Both the position numbers and the translations under genes were made by a program. 64,000 bases of DNA from Mantis religiosa (Eukaryota; Arthropoda; Insecta; Mantodea; Mantidae). Location: positions 457,127,778-457,191,777 of the forward strand of contig CM060950.1 in the NCBI GenBank assembly GCA_030765055.1, given 5' to 3'. The notes under the pieces were generated by a model, which was not told the DNA's origin, did not search any database, and was given only the letters and a program-made list of their open reading frames with translations. This document shows positions 1-11,768 of this stretch, in pieces (position 1 is the stretch's first letter; every line of letters begins with the position of its first letter).

Positions 1-373
<373 letters not shown>

Positions 374-517
374 TTATTGTCAATAGACTTTGCAGTTTCT
401 GACATTATACATATAAATACATATATAAATACAATTGTTTTTAATTAGAAATTAAGGAATAAATTCCGCATGTCATGTGTACTACAAATTAAGGAATAAA
501 TTCATGTGGTACAATGA

Positions 518-1653
518 TTATAATTCATTAATACAATACAAACTTTTTGTTAACAAGTACTTCTTCAGAGCACCCTCGAATTGCTTGCCTTTAGAAGACC
601 TTAGATGTGCTGGCAATTTTTTGTGAAGCAATAAGCCCATCACATTTGGATCCCTGTCGGAAATATTCTTATTAAAACGTTGCCTTAAAAAATCGTCCTT
701 GTACCTAGTGTTATGATTATGAATATTACTAGTTTTATGATTTTCCTTTTGTACTGCATAAGTTAATACTTTATAAACATACAGAGAATATACTGTTAAT
801 ATTCCTTTATCCTTAAATATTTCCTTACATGATTCTCGGGAATTCAATTTGTAAATAATTCTGATGGCCCTTTTTTGCAATCGAAATAACCTTCCCATAT
901 GCGTTGCAGCAACACAGCCCCAAATTTCAATTCCGTATAATAAATGTGGATATATGACTCCATAGTAAATAATTTTAAGCCCTTTTTCATCAAAGACATT
1001 TTTGAAGTAACGTAACAAATATACAGCTTTACCTACTTTATCACAAATATGATTTATGTGTCCTGCCCATGTTAGTTTTCTGTCAAGAAATATTCCTAAG
1101 AATTTATGTTCACACACATCTTCGATGTTGCAGTCATTTACAGGTAATGACAGAGTTGTGGTATTTTTGTTACTCTGTGAGAAAAGAATTAAGGTTGTTT
1201 TTGTCATATTACAAGAAATATGGTTTTCTTTAAAGTAATTTATAACCAAATCAATAGATTTCAATAAGTTATCCTTTAATATGCCTGTATTCCCGCCCTT
1301 ACATATAGCCGTAGTATCATCTGCATACGATATGATATTTGTGCTTTCGGAGTTCAGTATGCCATTAACATATAGTGTAAACAATAATGGTCCCAGGACC
1401 GACCCTTGCGGTACCCCACACATGACCTGCTTGAATTCTGTTTGCACTTTGTTTACCAGTTTTCCCCTTCTATTATATATTAATGTTGACTGTTTCCTGT
1501 TTACCAAATAGGACCTGAACGGTTCTTTTGCCAAGCCTCTTATCCCGTATGCTTCCAACTTCATTAACTTTATAGTGTGGTCAACGCAATCAAATGCTTT
1601 AGAAAGATCGAAGAATAATGATCCAACTTTTTCATTTTTTCCAGGTTTTCTAT

Positions 1654-1691
<38 letters not shown>

Positions 1692-2644
1692 TCCCTTACT
1701 GCAGTAGCTGTTGATCGTCCCTTCCTAAAGCCATGCTGAACATTTACCATAATGTTATTTTTATCCAGAAAATCTACTTGTCGATTTAGTAGGAGTCTTT
1801 CAAGGAGTTTTCCTATCTCTGATGTTAAAGTGATGGGTCTGTAGTTGTTTATATCATTCACATTCCCTTTTTTATGAAATGGACGAACTACACCTTTCTT
1901 TAAACACTCTGTAAATTTTCCATTTACTATAGCAAAATTTATTAAATGTTCAAGTGGATTGGCCAATACGTATTTACAATGTTTTAAAAGGACTGAGCTA
2001 ATTTCATCCCACCCACTTGTGACCTTTTTTGGAAGTTTAGTTATTTCAGTAATAATCTCATTTGCAGACACTGAATAGATGAAAAACGATGGCTTTACAG
2101 TGTTCTCAAAAACTGGTTGTGTGTTTTTGACAGGAGAAAGCTTTTCTGCTATACTGATAAAATAGTTATTTACAAAATTACATACTCTATTTAGTTCATT
2201 TACAATTTCATCACCGATACAAAGTTCTAAGTTTTTATGTACTTTTGTTTCAGATCGCGCTATATTTGCAAGACCCCATGCAGTTTTGCTAACATACCCT
2301 GATGTACATAACTTCTCTTTGTAATCATTAGCTTTTAAATCTGCCAAGTCATTTAGATATTTTTGTTTTGTTGTATTGTACTTGGTTTTATACACAGTAC
2401 TTCCACTAGATTTGTACAGTTTATAGAAATACTTCATTTCATTTTTGAGTTTTATTAATTGTGTGGTAAGTTTAATGCGGCTAGAATTGTTCAGATAAAC
2501 TTTTCTCGTTTTTATGGCGCAGCATGCATTAAATTGATTATTAAAGGTATTATAAAAATGGTTCCATTTTTCGTCTACAGTTTTTGCATTATATATTATG
2601 TCCCAATTTTCGTTTTTAAGCAATCCACTAGATTGCTGATACAT
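518..2644 (-). pseudogene. LINE reverse transcriptase
   Basis: Reverse transcriptase of the same LINE, 708 codons in the endonuclease frame. Visible blocks by residue from the ATG at 2644 are: GFRKGRSTATAV (about 305-316), FFDLSKAFDCVDH with catalytic Asp at 346, CGVPQGSVLGPLLF (409-422), SYADDTT (439-445, catalytic pair), then EHKFLGIFLDRKLTW and HLLYGIEIWG of the thumb and C-terminal region. Residues 320-329 are an alternating Ile-Tyr run encoded by a (TA)16 microsatellite between the fingers and palm motifs. That run is not normal for the family. The frame is otherwise uninterrupted, so the copy is fairly young. No RNase H domain is seen. Confidence 0.9.
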
Positions 2645-2656
2645 GCCTGATTCAAA

Positions 2657-3421
2657 TCACGAAAAGCTTTGATTTCGTATTTTCTTATTACAGTTTAGCC
2701 CCTTAAACTTTATATATTGAGCATAATGATCGGAAATGTGTGTGTTTATATTCATTATAGTTACAACTTCAATATTCATGTTTGTAGCAATATGATCAAT
2801 TATGGAAGATGAAGAATCTGTTAACCTTGTTGGTTCACGTACAAGATCCATTAAACGATAAGAGGTAAAAACATCATAAAGCTTTTTATAGTCCCCTTTT
2901 GTGTGGTCTAAATCTATATTAAAGTCACCTGCTAAAATTAACTCCTTATACTTATTGTACAACTGACCTAAAATTTCTTCAAGACAATCAACAAAGTGCT
3001 CTGAAGAAGTACCCGGCGACCTGTATAATCCCAATAACAATACAGATTTTTGATTAAATTTTATTCTTGCAGCTGTAACTTCAAAGTGCTTTTCCAATTG
3101 ATGCTTATCTACATTTACCTCGGAGATATCTATTTCATTTGCGGCCAAATTTAAAACTCCTCCTCCCTTAAAACTTGTTCTAGAAAAACTACTAACAATT
3201 TTATAACCATTTATTTTACACAAATTTAGTTGCTCTTTACTCAGCCCATGTTCTGTCACAACAGCTAGCTCTTGTTTTATTTCATTTAGAAAGTGTTCGT
3301 AGGCTACTACTTTATTATTTAAATATTGAGTATTCAGATGAATTATTTGAAAAGTATTTGTGTCATGACTTTCAATACTATTGATTTTATGCTCACTATC
3401 ATTTTTATTGCACAGGTTAGA
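2657..3421 (-). pseudogene. LINE endonuclease domain (EEP family)
   Basis: The endonuclease nicks target DNA to prime reverse transcription. The open frame extends upstream of the first GTG/ATG to 3421. The extension contains FQIIHLNTQ, the typical first strand of LINE endonucleases, so the true coding start lies upstream of the residues at 3259. Further motifs in order are VTEHGLS (metal-binding Glu), LLGLYRSPG, LAGDFNIDLDH (catalytic Asp/Asn) and ISDHY (terminal Asp-His pair). About 255 codons are present, close to a full domain. The frame ends in TGA at 2657-2659 and continues in the same frame into the reverse transcriptase. The stop is therefore most simply a point mutation, for example CGA to TGA at a former CpG. 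Confidence 0.85.
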
Positions 3422-4099
3422 TTACTAGAACATTTACTGTTAGGTGTGTCCACATCCCAACTCACATCCTGTTTAACATTTCCTTTCCTGTACAAAAACT
3501 TACAGTTTTGCTGATGACGTTACTAAGAATAACGATTACTTCTGCGATTATTTCATTTTGCAAACATCTTTAATGTTATAAAAATGTTATTTGTGTCAAT
3601 TATCAAATTTTTTGACCCAAAAGGTAAAATGAATGGTAATAAAATGTTTGAGTTTAACACAAAGGTTTTGAACCCAGCTTGATGTGGTAGAGTGGTGAGG
3701 TAATCTGTATGATACCACTGAGCCAACTCCAACTTGCGAGCAGAGATTCCTGTACGATTAAGTAAGCGCAGACCTCAGGCTCCACCTGGGAACTTTACAC
3801 AGTTTTTACAGCTTCATACAGTGTTCTGAGCTCGTTTTTATAGTATTAACACAAAAATGAAAACTGCATCCACCATTATATTTATTTTATGAACTAAAAA
3901 CTCCCGTAATTTGGGACAGAAGCGAAAACAATATATCTAAATCTTAGCATTGTTTGACATGGCTATACAACGAAAACACGTGTTGGCTGAAGATTTAAAT
4001 CCAATTGGTGTCACTGTATAGATCTGCCACTTTGTGTTCCAATGTTATTGTCAACTGATGCATGTGATAGGCTGTTCTTTCAGGGGCGTGTTTAGAGGT

Positions 4100-4100
<1 letters not shown>
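3422..4100. other. Non-coding; one tRNA-like SINE relic on the minus strand
   Basis: No convincing gene. On the minus strand at about 3665-3735 there are A-box-like (TGGCTCAGTGGTATCA) and B-box-like (GGGTTCAAAACC) stretches separated by about 35 bp, as in a tRNA-derived SINE head. No tail or duplication was found, so this is a weak call. The rest is AT-rich and unremarkable. Confidence 0.35.
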
Positions 4101-4198
<98 letters not shown>

Positions 4199-4208
4199 TG
4201 TGTGTGTG
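4101..4208. repeat. (GT)n microsatellite
   Basis: About 53 GT units with one TC interruption near 4197. Open frames across it on both strands are only Cys-Val or His-Thr dipeptide artefacts. Confidence 0.97.
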
Positions 4209-5233
4209 AATATACGCTAATGAATAAGAATTTGTATACTCGTCTAAAATTACTACTGGAGCTATATGTCTGGGTATGATGTTGTTGGAATCGACGTGCA
4301 TTGTGATTGTTTATGCCCCATACAACACTTAGGCACTGAGCTCTCTACCCCTTCTCCATAAACTGTTCTGTAGATAATCCATTAGAAGACATTCAAGAGA
4401 GGCATACGTCACATATGTCACTTAGCATGTTGCATAACTTCAATAATAAATAGGGGCAAGTGACTCACCTGGTACATATTCTGATGGCTTAGGTTAGATT
4501 CCTACTGGTAAAAGCAACTAAGTCTAATCTAGCACTTGCTCACAGTTAAGTTGACGACTATGCCCTTCTGTAAAATTACAGCTCCGTGGTAAGGAATACT
4601 CTAGCATTGTCAACAGTGTTCAATAAACAAGTTGTGTCGTTTTTGTCAAAATAGTTTCATTAAATAAACACCTTGATTTTATTTTAATATCCTCGAAAGT
4701 ACTCTTCATTAAGGATGACATTTCCATCATTTGTAAATCGTGATACACAAGAATTAGTTCTTCTCAAAAGTAAAGTTAATCATTTTTACCTTCTGTACCA
4801 CGCTCTAACATCTCAGGGAGAGAAAATGCGCCATTCCATCCAACAATACGATATCATTTTTCAGTGTTATTGCATGTTTCAAGATAAACTGAATATAAAA
4901 GCTAATATCAATTTTCGTAATGTGTACTTAGTGTAACTAGGGAGGGGTTACTTTCCACAAAAAATTCAATGACAAGATTTAAAAGAAAATACACGCTTTA
5001 AAGTCCTCTGGCCCCCAAAAACAGCGTTACAAAAGCGTCCATGTGCGTTTGTATGTGTCTGTTAAATAACTCCAAAACGAGAAGTAGATATATACCAAAG
5101 TTAGTATTTAGGTTCAGCATTTACAATGATATGACAAGAAAATTTTCTGGAAACCTTTCCTCTGCATCGAACAGTTTAGGAAAGTTTTAAGTTTCTCAGA
5201 ACTGGCTGTAAGGATTTTAACTGAAATAATTTT
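4209..5233. other. Non-coding AT-rich DNA
   Basis: I see no recognisable gene, tRNA-like box or terminal repeat here. Short frames (for example 4715-4936) lack any family resemblance or codon pattern. Confidence 0.6.
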
Positions 5234-6641
5234 TTAACCTCCTTAGACCCATAATGAAAGAGACAATGAGATTAAAACAAAACATTGTTATTTATTTTAC
5301 TAGAGTTACAAGAAACGACATAATGCAATCATTTTTTTTATTGCCAGAAGGGCATAAGAGGAAGTAGCACATATGATACTGTGGTTCTGTACCTCTGACA
5401 TAATCGTACATATACATGTTTGGTTTCACTAACTGTGAAAAGTCAAGAAGCAGTTCCTGTCATTATTCAAGCAAAGAAATACTTTTCAGAAAGAACCTTA
5501 CAGTCCTGGAGTCGACATTTTCTGCAAATGTGGATAAACATCAATTGTTGTGTGAATACAACACCCAAAGAATTTTAATGTCATCGAAATCGATTCCAAA
5601 TGATTTTCCAACAAGTTGTACATCCCTTAAATTAGTTAGCTCTGCTATTATTTTTTTTTTAAAAAAAACCGTCATTCAGATAATCTTGAAAGTAATCAAA
5701 AGGTTTCCGAAGAGTGAAAGAAGACGATGGCTGTGGTGAAGCTCTTTGGATTTGTGAAAATCTGTTTGAAAAAAAAAGTATAAACAAATCAGTGTTTTCC
5801 AAAATTCAGGTATCATAGATATAGTAAGCTGAGCATTAAAGTAGTGTACTTTAACTATGTGAAAATTACTTCAGGAAAAACAAACATTAAAACGATCATT
5901 TTATTTCTCTTGGGCATACATAACCTCAAAAGCAAAACTTGGTCATTACTCAGTAAACGTTACTAGAATGGAACTAAACTAACATGTCGGTGTAAATATA
6001 AGAATTCTGTAGCTTTCTTCTTCCTGCTGGATGCACAACTGCTTGACTGACTCAGAGGTTTCCCAGAAAGAATTAGCATCTTCCCCATCTAATGCAGCAT
6101 TCTGTGGAAACTCATCTTCGCTGTCCTCAAACTCAACATCAGATACATCTGGGTCTATCTGATTAAACAAAGCTATCATTTCATCCTCTGTGAGGCTTAC
6201 AAATGAAGGTGAAACAGAAGCATTAAATTTGAAACATCTTGACATTGAAGTGCTAAGGGACCAAAGTATCAAACATGATACCTTTATAATTTCAAACTAT
6301 AAACTCCACACGGATGCGTAGTATAATTATCCAATATAACCAATAGCAACAGCATTCTCAAGTGAAGCATAAAATCTCAAAACAGTTTTCAAGGCTGCAG
6401 AAATAGCTATGTATTTATCTTTATATCTGCAAGTAGTGTAGGAACAGCAGGGTGCCTCCATTTTGTAGTGCTCTGCCCTCTCCTGGTAGGGACGTAAAGC
6501 TTGAAACATGTGACAATTGCATTCTGCATGAAGTATTGAATATGATACCACTGGTTCCAGAGAGAAATATACGCTTAGGAATGTTAAAAAAAAATTGAAA
6601 TCTGGGTATCATATATGATACCTGGGAATTGAGGAGGTTAA
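5234..6641. mobile_element. piggyBac-like deletion derivative (1.4 kb)
   Basis: Flanked on both sides by TTAA (5234-5237 and 6638-6641), the piggyBac target. The left end reads CCTCCTTAGACCC and the right end, on the minus strand, CCTCCTCAATTCCC. The matching inverted termini are therefore short, about 9 bp. Inside, the only protein resembling the family is an acidic N-terminal fragment at 5979-6242. The catalytic core is missing. The motif TATGATAC(C) recurs at 5371, 6275, 6541 and 6614, and its complement at 5809 and 6605. The last pair forms a perfect 18-bp palindrome (6605-6622). Such subterminal repeats may be transposase sites, which is inference. Confidence 0.6.
5979..6242 (-). pseudogene. 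piggyBac-like transposase N-terminal fragment
   Basis: The minus-strand frame runs from an ATG at about 6242. It contains FVSLTEDEMIALFNQID followed by a strongly acidic stretch (DVSDVEFEDSEDE), the usual look of the N-terminus of piggyBac-type transposases before the DDD core. It ends after about 88 codons with no catalytic domain. It sits inside the TTAA-flanked element, and that context is the main support. It could equally be an unrelated acidic peptide. Confidence 0.45.
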
Positions 6642-6904
6642 GATACTTTTATAACAAAAGAAGAATGAGTTGCATATTCTGTGAATGTTCGCATTATAGC
6701 TGAACTTTATACAAGAAATAGAGAAAATCGTACTACATAAAAGATGCAGATCTCGCTAAAATACCCAGTTTATGCGAAATACATTTTTTGGTGGAATGGA
6801 CCACTTTCGATATATTCCTTGTTGTTAGACCAAGTTTTCCAATGATAATGCGTTTATAAAATAGTAAGTTCTTAATAATTTTTTATTTCTTGGCCACACA
6901 ATAT
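6642..6904. other. Non-coding spacer
   Basis: AT-rich DNA between the piggyBac-like element and the LTR. Nothing recognised. Confidence 0.6.
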
Positions 6905-7422
6905 TGTGACTCTGTGGATTCGTAGAATTAAAAGGCCGAGTTGCAGAAATTAAAAATCTCCTTTATTTTCGTAGAAATACTCTTATAGATTACAGCAGCA
7001 TTACGTTACATACACCATCAGTCTACCAAGGTCGATCACAATAACAAACAGTGACAGCAGATTACATCCTTAGCTCTCGTTACAACAACACAGCTGGCTG
7101 TCTCTCATTTCACAACACTGTTTCACACTGACTCACTTTGCGAGCCGTCACTTGCTTAAATACCTAATTCTGGATTTGAGATCTTTCCGGAAGAATAAAC
7201 AAACCAAATAATCAAGATATTACCAGAAATTTCAATTTATATCAGTTTTTGTTTCGGTAAGTCCTTTATCTCAAGCGCTATGTTTATCTGCTTATGCAAG
7301 CTCGTTATTTGAAACTTTATCCGCCGACTGTTTTCTTATTTGTGCCGAACCTTTTATGCCTGTAGCCGTGAATGGGAATATCAAGGCTATATCATACCAA
7401 ACAGCTCCGCCCCTAGAAACAT
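6905..7422 (-). mobile_element. Gypsy-type LTR, minus strand, solo or truncated
   Basis: On the minus strand the 3' end reads TTCTACGAATCCACAGAGTCACA. It is closely related to the LTR ends at 23945, 29129, 13971 and 50398. An AATAAA lies about 60 bp upstream of that end, and a TATA-like GTATTTAAG lies further upstream. The other terminus is not certain: TGTTTCTAGGGG near 7422 is my best guess. No target-site duplication was found and no internal coding sequence follows. Confidence 0.6.
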
Positions 7423-7860
7423 CAGAAATATTCTTCCGTTAGACTTATAAGAAAATTAGCAATAGTAAAATTTATGGAAGTGTTTACCTGGATTAACATG
7501 AATTAGAGAAAGTATTTAAATGTTTTATTTGTAAACTGACGCTGATAATTACGGATCATAACAGCGGTGGCGGTGTGCCGCAATTGTGTCACGTAGGAGT
7601 CCTACAAAACAATAAACCTACTTACAGGAGGCCCTCGCTTTTAAGCACACTTAAAAGCCATTGGTGTGGGCCGTGTAAGTCAGCGGCCTAGGGATCAAAC
7701 GGTCAGCACCTAAACGACTGATTTACCCAAGCTGAAACGATGTAAAGGAATAAGCCTGTGTTTAGTGTAGTGCAGCCTTTAACGCCCGTTTTAACTGATG
7801 ATGCTCCGCAGGGGTTGGCACTGATGGTACATGAGATGTATTCATGCTGAAGACACAACG
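7423..7860. other. Non-coding, slightly GC-richer DNA
   Basis: No gene recognised. The segment 7621-7740 is less AT-rich than its surroundings but has no tRNA-like boxes or terminal repeats that I can identify. Confidence 0.5.
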
Positions 7861-8860
7861 ATGGGACTTCAGAATAAAGACCTTAATAACCTAGAAATAC
7901 AAATGAATGAAATTGTAAATAGTATAACTCTATACTTTAATAACTCTAAATTATGTGTTAATGCAAAAAACTGAATTAATAATTTTCAATTTTAAAACCA
8001 CTTATTTTGAGCCTCATGTATACTTGGACAATGATATGATTCTACCTATCGATAATGTGGATGTTCTCGGTTTAACAGTTGACAGTAAACTAACATGGAA
8101 TGACGTATTAATAAAATTGAAAAGAGATTATCATCAGCCCTTTTTGTTATACGTAGTATATCAAAATTTGTATCGGCTGAAACTGCCAAGATAGTGTATT
8201 TCGCTTTCATTCGTTCAATTATTACATATGGCATAGAGCTGTGGGGATCAACATCTAAAGCCAATCTCAAAAAAATCTTTACATTACAAAAACGAGCCAT
8301 CAGATACATAGCCAATCTGCTAATGTATAATCCTTGTAAGGAAGTATTCAAAACTCTTTCAATACTAACCCTTCCCAGTATCTTTATGTTAAAATCCATA
8401 TTGTATATACGAAAGAGGTCTTTACTTCAATATTCAGCTATTCATAACTACAACACTAGAGGAAAACAGAACTTGATAAGTCAATCACATGGATTAAAAT
8501 TATATGAAAGAAAGCTTAATTATAATGGCAGTAAATTATTCAATAAATTGCCAATAAATTTTAGAAATATTACTCCATTACATAAGTTTAAACATATATT
8601 AACTAATTTTCTTAAATAAAAGGCTTACTATAACTTGGAAGAATTTCTGAATGATAATGATATTATAATTGACCTACAGTAACTTTTTATCAATGTATTT
8701 GTATTACAACCATCTTTATGTATTATGTTAGCACTTTAACTGTTATTACTTGTAATTGTATTAATTTTCTTTATTTTTAACTGGACTATGATCTTAAACA
8801 AGTTTTCAATTGGGTATCATATTGTACTTGCTCTAAAGAGCAATAAAATTGAATTGAAAG
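7861..8860 (+). pseudogene. 5'-truncated CR1-like LINE, reverse transcriptase C-terminus
   Basis: The fragment begins just after where the catalytic YADD block would be: LQNKDLNNLEIQMNEI, then CVNAK...TELIIFNFK, then VDVLGLTVDSKLTW. It ends with IVYFAFIRSIITYGIELWG and a stop at 8617-8619. Two frameshifts break it, one in the A-run at about 7959 and one near 8115. The 240-bp 3' UTR ends with CAATAAAATTGAATTGAAAG, the short ATTGA-type tail typical of CR1-like elements. Truncation at the 5' side is normal for target-primed insertion. Confidence 0.85.
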
Positions 8861-9026
8861 ATGAAGATGGAGTAGCTGTGGATAGAGATGGCGGGGGAAA
8901 CCGGAGAAAACCCGCCCCAGCGCCATGTTGTCCAACACAAATCCCAATTTACAGTATCCTGGGATTGAACCCGGGCACCTTTGCTGAGAGGCGAGAGGTC
9001 TAAGCAATCACGACACGGCCAAGCCT
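8861..9026 (-). repeat. tRNA-derived SINE, family B
   Basis: On the minus strand it has an A-box region (GTGATTGCTTAGAC), a B box (GGGTTCAATCCC) and then the family core GGGGCGGGTTTTCTCCGG. The same core is present at 37608-37872 and 54868-55013. It abuts the end of the preceding LINE directly. Confidence 0.8.
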
Positions 9027-9069
9027 ATGCAAGAATATTTTGTACAGGAGGAATAAGGAGCCTTACTTT

Positions 9070-9895
9070 CTATGTAGTACATTATGGAATCAACATCATC
9101 AGCTTCGATATTTGAAAGCAAAGATGTTATTCATTTCAGCTTGTTCTTAGCTAACATGGTATTCCATTCCATTACGAATCAAACATTGCGGGATAATTAT
9201 ACAGTCCACATAGCAGTAAATTATTTTATATACAAATAAGAAACGTGTATAAGAATCAAACTTTCGATTCTGCCCATCACATGTTCACACTTCTGTACAG
9301 TTTTATTGGTGTACTTAGCGGCTAGAACTAATGGTAAATTGTGGTTATTATTTTTATCATGGATAGAGGTATACCGGAAATGTCCATGCCAAAAAATTGA
9401 AATACAAATTTACCAAGAATATATGGCTGCTGTATCAAAACGTTGCTTTAATATATTCTATTACTTCAAAATAAGTGGAATTGCTGTTAAATTGTTTATA
9501 ATACCTGCAACTTGTACCCGTTGTTTAAACTAAAGATAAGTTTTGAAATAACTTTGACACATTTATATGCATTTCTTTTGAAATGTTGAAAACAAATACA
9601 ACTCGTGTTTCATAAAGGGTACAGAGAGCATGAACACCATCTCTGTTTTGGAATGGGTGTTCTATTGCCCGCTTTGAAAATAGCAGCACTAATAACGGAG
9701 AGAGGCGAACTACGTACGTGTTTCGGTATTTCTATTTGGAGGCGCCAAAATAAATTATGAAGATAATATTTTACTGAGTATTTCCGACACAGCTTCTTAT
9801 AAATATTCGCTGTGAATGTGTATTATTATTATATGCAGTCTTGCTATCATTTTAACATTATGCAACGTAACTAATCAACTAATTAGACGATGTAT
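9070..9895 (+). repeat. Unclassified dispersed repeat, family X, copy 1
   Basis: Closely similar in order and sequence to 30880-31965 and 62345-63775. Shared blocks include TTTGACACATTTATATGCATT, CGCCATCTCTGT-like sequence, GGAGGCGCCAAAATAAAT and CTGAGTATTTCCGACACAG. No coding potential, tRNA box or terminal repeat is visible. This copy stops where a LINE fragment begins. Confidence 0.7.
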
Positions 9896-9969
9896 TGAAC
9901 ACTATTAAAAATCGAAAGGCACCAGGAATAGATGGAATAAATGGAGAACTTATAAAATACAGTGGAATA

Positions 9970-10525
9970 TAAACAACTGAAACTCCGCTCGAAGGTTATC
10001 TTGTACAAGTCGTTCATTCTGTCAGTGGTTCTATACGCATGTGTGGCCTGGGCAAACGCATCCTAAACAACCATCAAATACCTTCAAACACTGCAAAACC
10101 TCTCCCTCAGGAAAATCCTTTCCGCTCCCATCCGCAACACAAACGACTCCCTCCATCAAGAAGTCCGCATCCCGACCATCCCCGAGGCATTGGAAAAAAG
10201 AGCCTCCTCCATTTAAACGCGCATTCGTCGATATACAAACCCTTTAATCCATAACATCGGAAAAGGTGAGCCAAAACACCGCAAACATTAACGTTTGAAA
10301 ATACTGTAAATAATTACGGCTCGCCACCCATTGCGCGCCCAAAATTCCCGGCCCAAGGCCTCACAAACCGCCGACAGGGGCCGCAACTCCCAGGCTGCCC
10401 AAGGAACTGAGCGACATGCTGCTGCACAACAGGACAGCGGAGTGTAAATGGTGTACAAAGTGAAGTGAAGTGCGCGTGAATGAGTTTGTGAGTGTGAGGG
10501 ACGTACTACGTATGCCCATGAGTGC

Positions 10526-10574
<49 letters not shown>

Positions 10575-10829
10575 TTATATGTAAATAAAATCACAAAAAA
10601 CAACATAAAATTCAAGGAAAAACTGGACCACCTAAAAGAAAATGAACTAACTAAAGCTGTTCTCGGTGCGCCCATAAATGGACGCCGTATGGGCTTTATA
10701 TAAAACCATGACGTCGAAACCAACAAAAATTGAAAACTGTAATATCATGCAAATGTAGAGCCTGTAAGCCGGGTCCATTGTACCGGCACCAGGTATATCA
10801 AACAAAAATAAAAAACCTAAGCCTAAGCC
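9970..10829 (+). mobile_element. 5'-truncated Jockey-clade LINE inserted in the host LINE
   Basis: Bounded by AGTGGAATA (9961-9969) and AGAGGAATA (10830-10838), a 9-bp target-site duplication with one mismatch. The coding part (9973-10250) reads LKLRSKVILYKSFILSVVLY, then YLQTLQNLSLRKILSAPIRN and EVRIPTIPEALEKRASS. These are the thumb and C-terminal motifs of Jockey-clade reverse transcriptases, here with two stops and a frameshift. The 3' UTR contains a (TG)n run and ends in AAAAACCTAAGCCTAAGCC. Confidence 0.8.
10525..10574. repeat. (TG)n microsatellite
   Basis: About 22 TG units with GC and TA interruptions, inside the 3' UTR of the Jockey fragment. Confidence 0.95.
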
Positions 10830-11404
10830 AGAGGAATAATGTGCAAATTAAGAATACCACATTTAATTAATAATTTTTGGCAAAAATGTAAAATACCTGA
10901 ATCATGGTCAATAGTTCTAATAAAAGATATATTCAAAAACTGTGGAAAATATAGAGGGTTAAGTTTAATGAACACAAGTTACAAAATATATACTAATATA
11001 ATAAATAATAGGCTGAAAACTATTACAGAATGCCTTATAGGAGCAGAGCAGAGTGGATTCCGCAAAAGCCGATCCTGTACAGATAACGCATTTGTCCTTA
11101 ATCAAATAATTGAACAACGATGGGAAAAGAATTTGGAAACACATATCGCATTCATTAACCTGGAAAAGGCTTTTGATAGAATAAATAGACCAAAACTGTA
11201 GCAAATATTAGAAAGTAAGGGTTACCCACAACATATTATTAATGCAATAAAAGACATATACACAAATACAACTATAAGAATTGACACTAGGGATAGGTTA
11301 ACAGAACAAATTTCTTTTAGTTAATTGACGGGAATTAATCATTTCTTCACTCTAGCCATATGCAGGCTAAGGTCTTTGATAGATAATAAACATGAAAAAT
11401 TCAG

Positions 11405-11478
11405 TGCCATGGCCGGGATTTGAACCACGGATCTCCTGGTTACCGTCCAGTCGCTCTAACCCATTGAGCTACCATGGC
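11405..11478 (-). other. tRNA-like cloverleaf (not a functional tRNA call)
   Basis: A 74-nt sequence. The acceptor stem is GCCATGG/CCATGGC (7 of 7 pairs), the D stem GCTC/GAGC (4 of 4), and the anticodon stem CTGG/CCAG. The anticodon loop is ACGGTAA, with C where nearly all tRNAs have T33. The T arm is CGTGG-TTCAAAT-CCCGG with two mismatched pairs. A discriminator A and an AATTTTTC terminator-like run follow. It resembles a tRNA pseudogene kept inside a repeat. Confidence 0.6.
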
Positions 11479-11694
11479 CAACGTGCCGGCCTGACATTAA
11501 ATTCTCCATTTGACTCATAAATTTCCCCGGTAGACCACTAGGGGCTCTCGCATTCGAGATACGCCGTTTGTGGCGACTTACTATCGTAAGTACTTGAGTC
11601 CCAGCCTTCATTATTTAACTCTTATTATTTTAGTTAATTGTTATGTGGAAATATATGAGTCAAATGGTGAATTTAATGTCAGGACGGCACGATG

Positions 11695-11768
11695 GCCCTG
11701 GTGGCTCAATGGGTTAGAGCGACTGGACGGTAACCAGGAGATCCGTGGTTCAAATCCCGGCCATGACA
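11695..11768 (+). other. Decayed tRNA-like cloverleaf
   Basis: Sense-arm counterpart of the unit at 11405-11478. The D arm and anticodon arm are unchanged. The acceptor strands are now GCCCTGG and CCATGAC and no longer pair fully. A TTTTT run follows at about 11774. Confidence 0.5.

Noticed and set aside
4034..4301. Cys-Val and His-Thr rich frames on both strands
   Set aside because: They only translate the (GT)n microsatellite. The same applies to the frames at 10361-10726, 12595-12850 and 63325-63561.
10805..10829. Interstitial telomeric repeat
   Set aside because: Only two units, with an extra G, and placed exactly at the 3' end of a LINE fragment bounded by a target duplication. It is an element tail.
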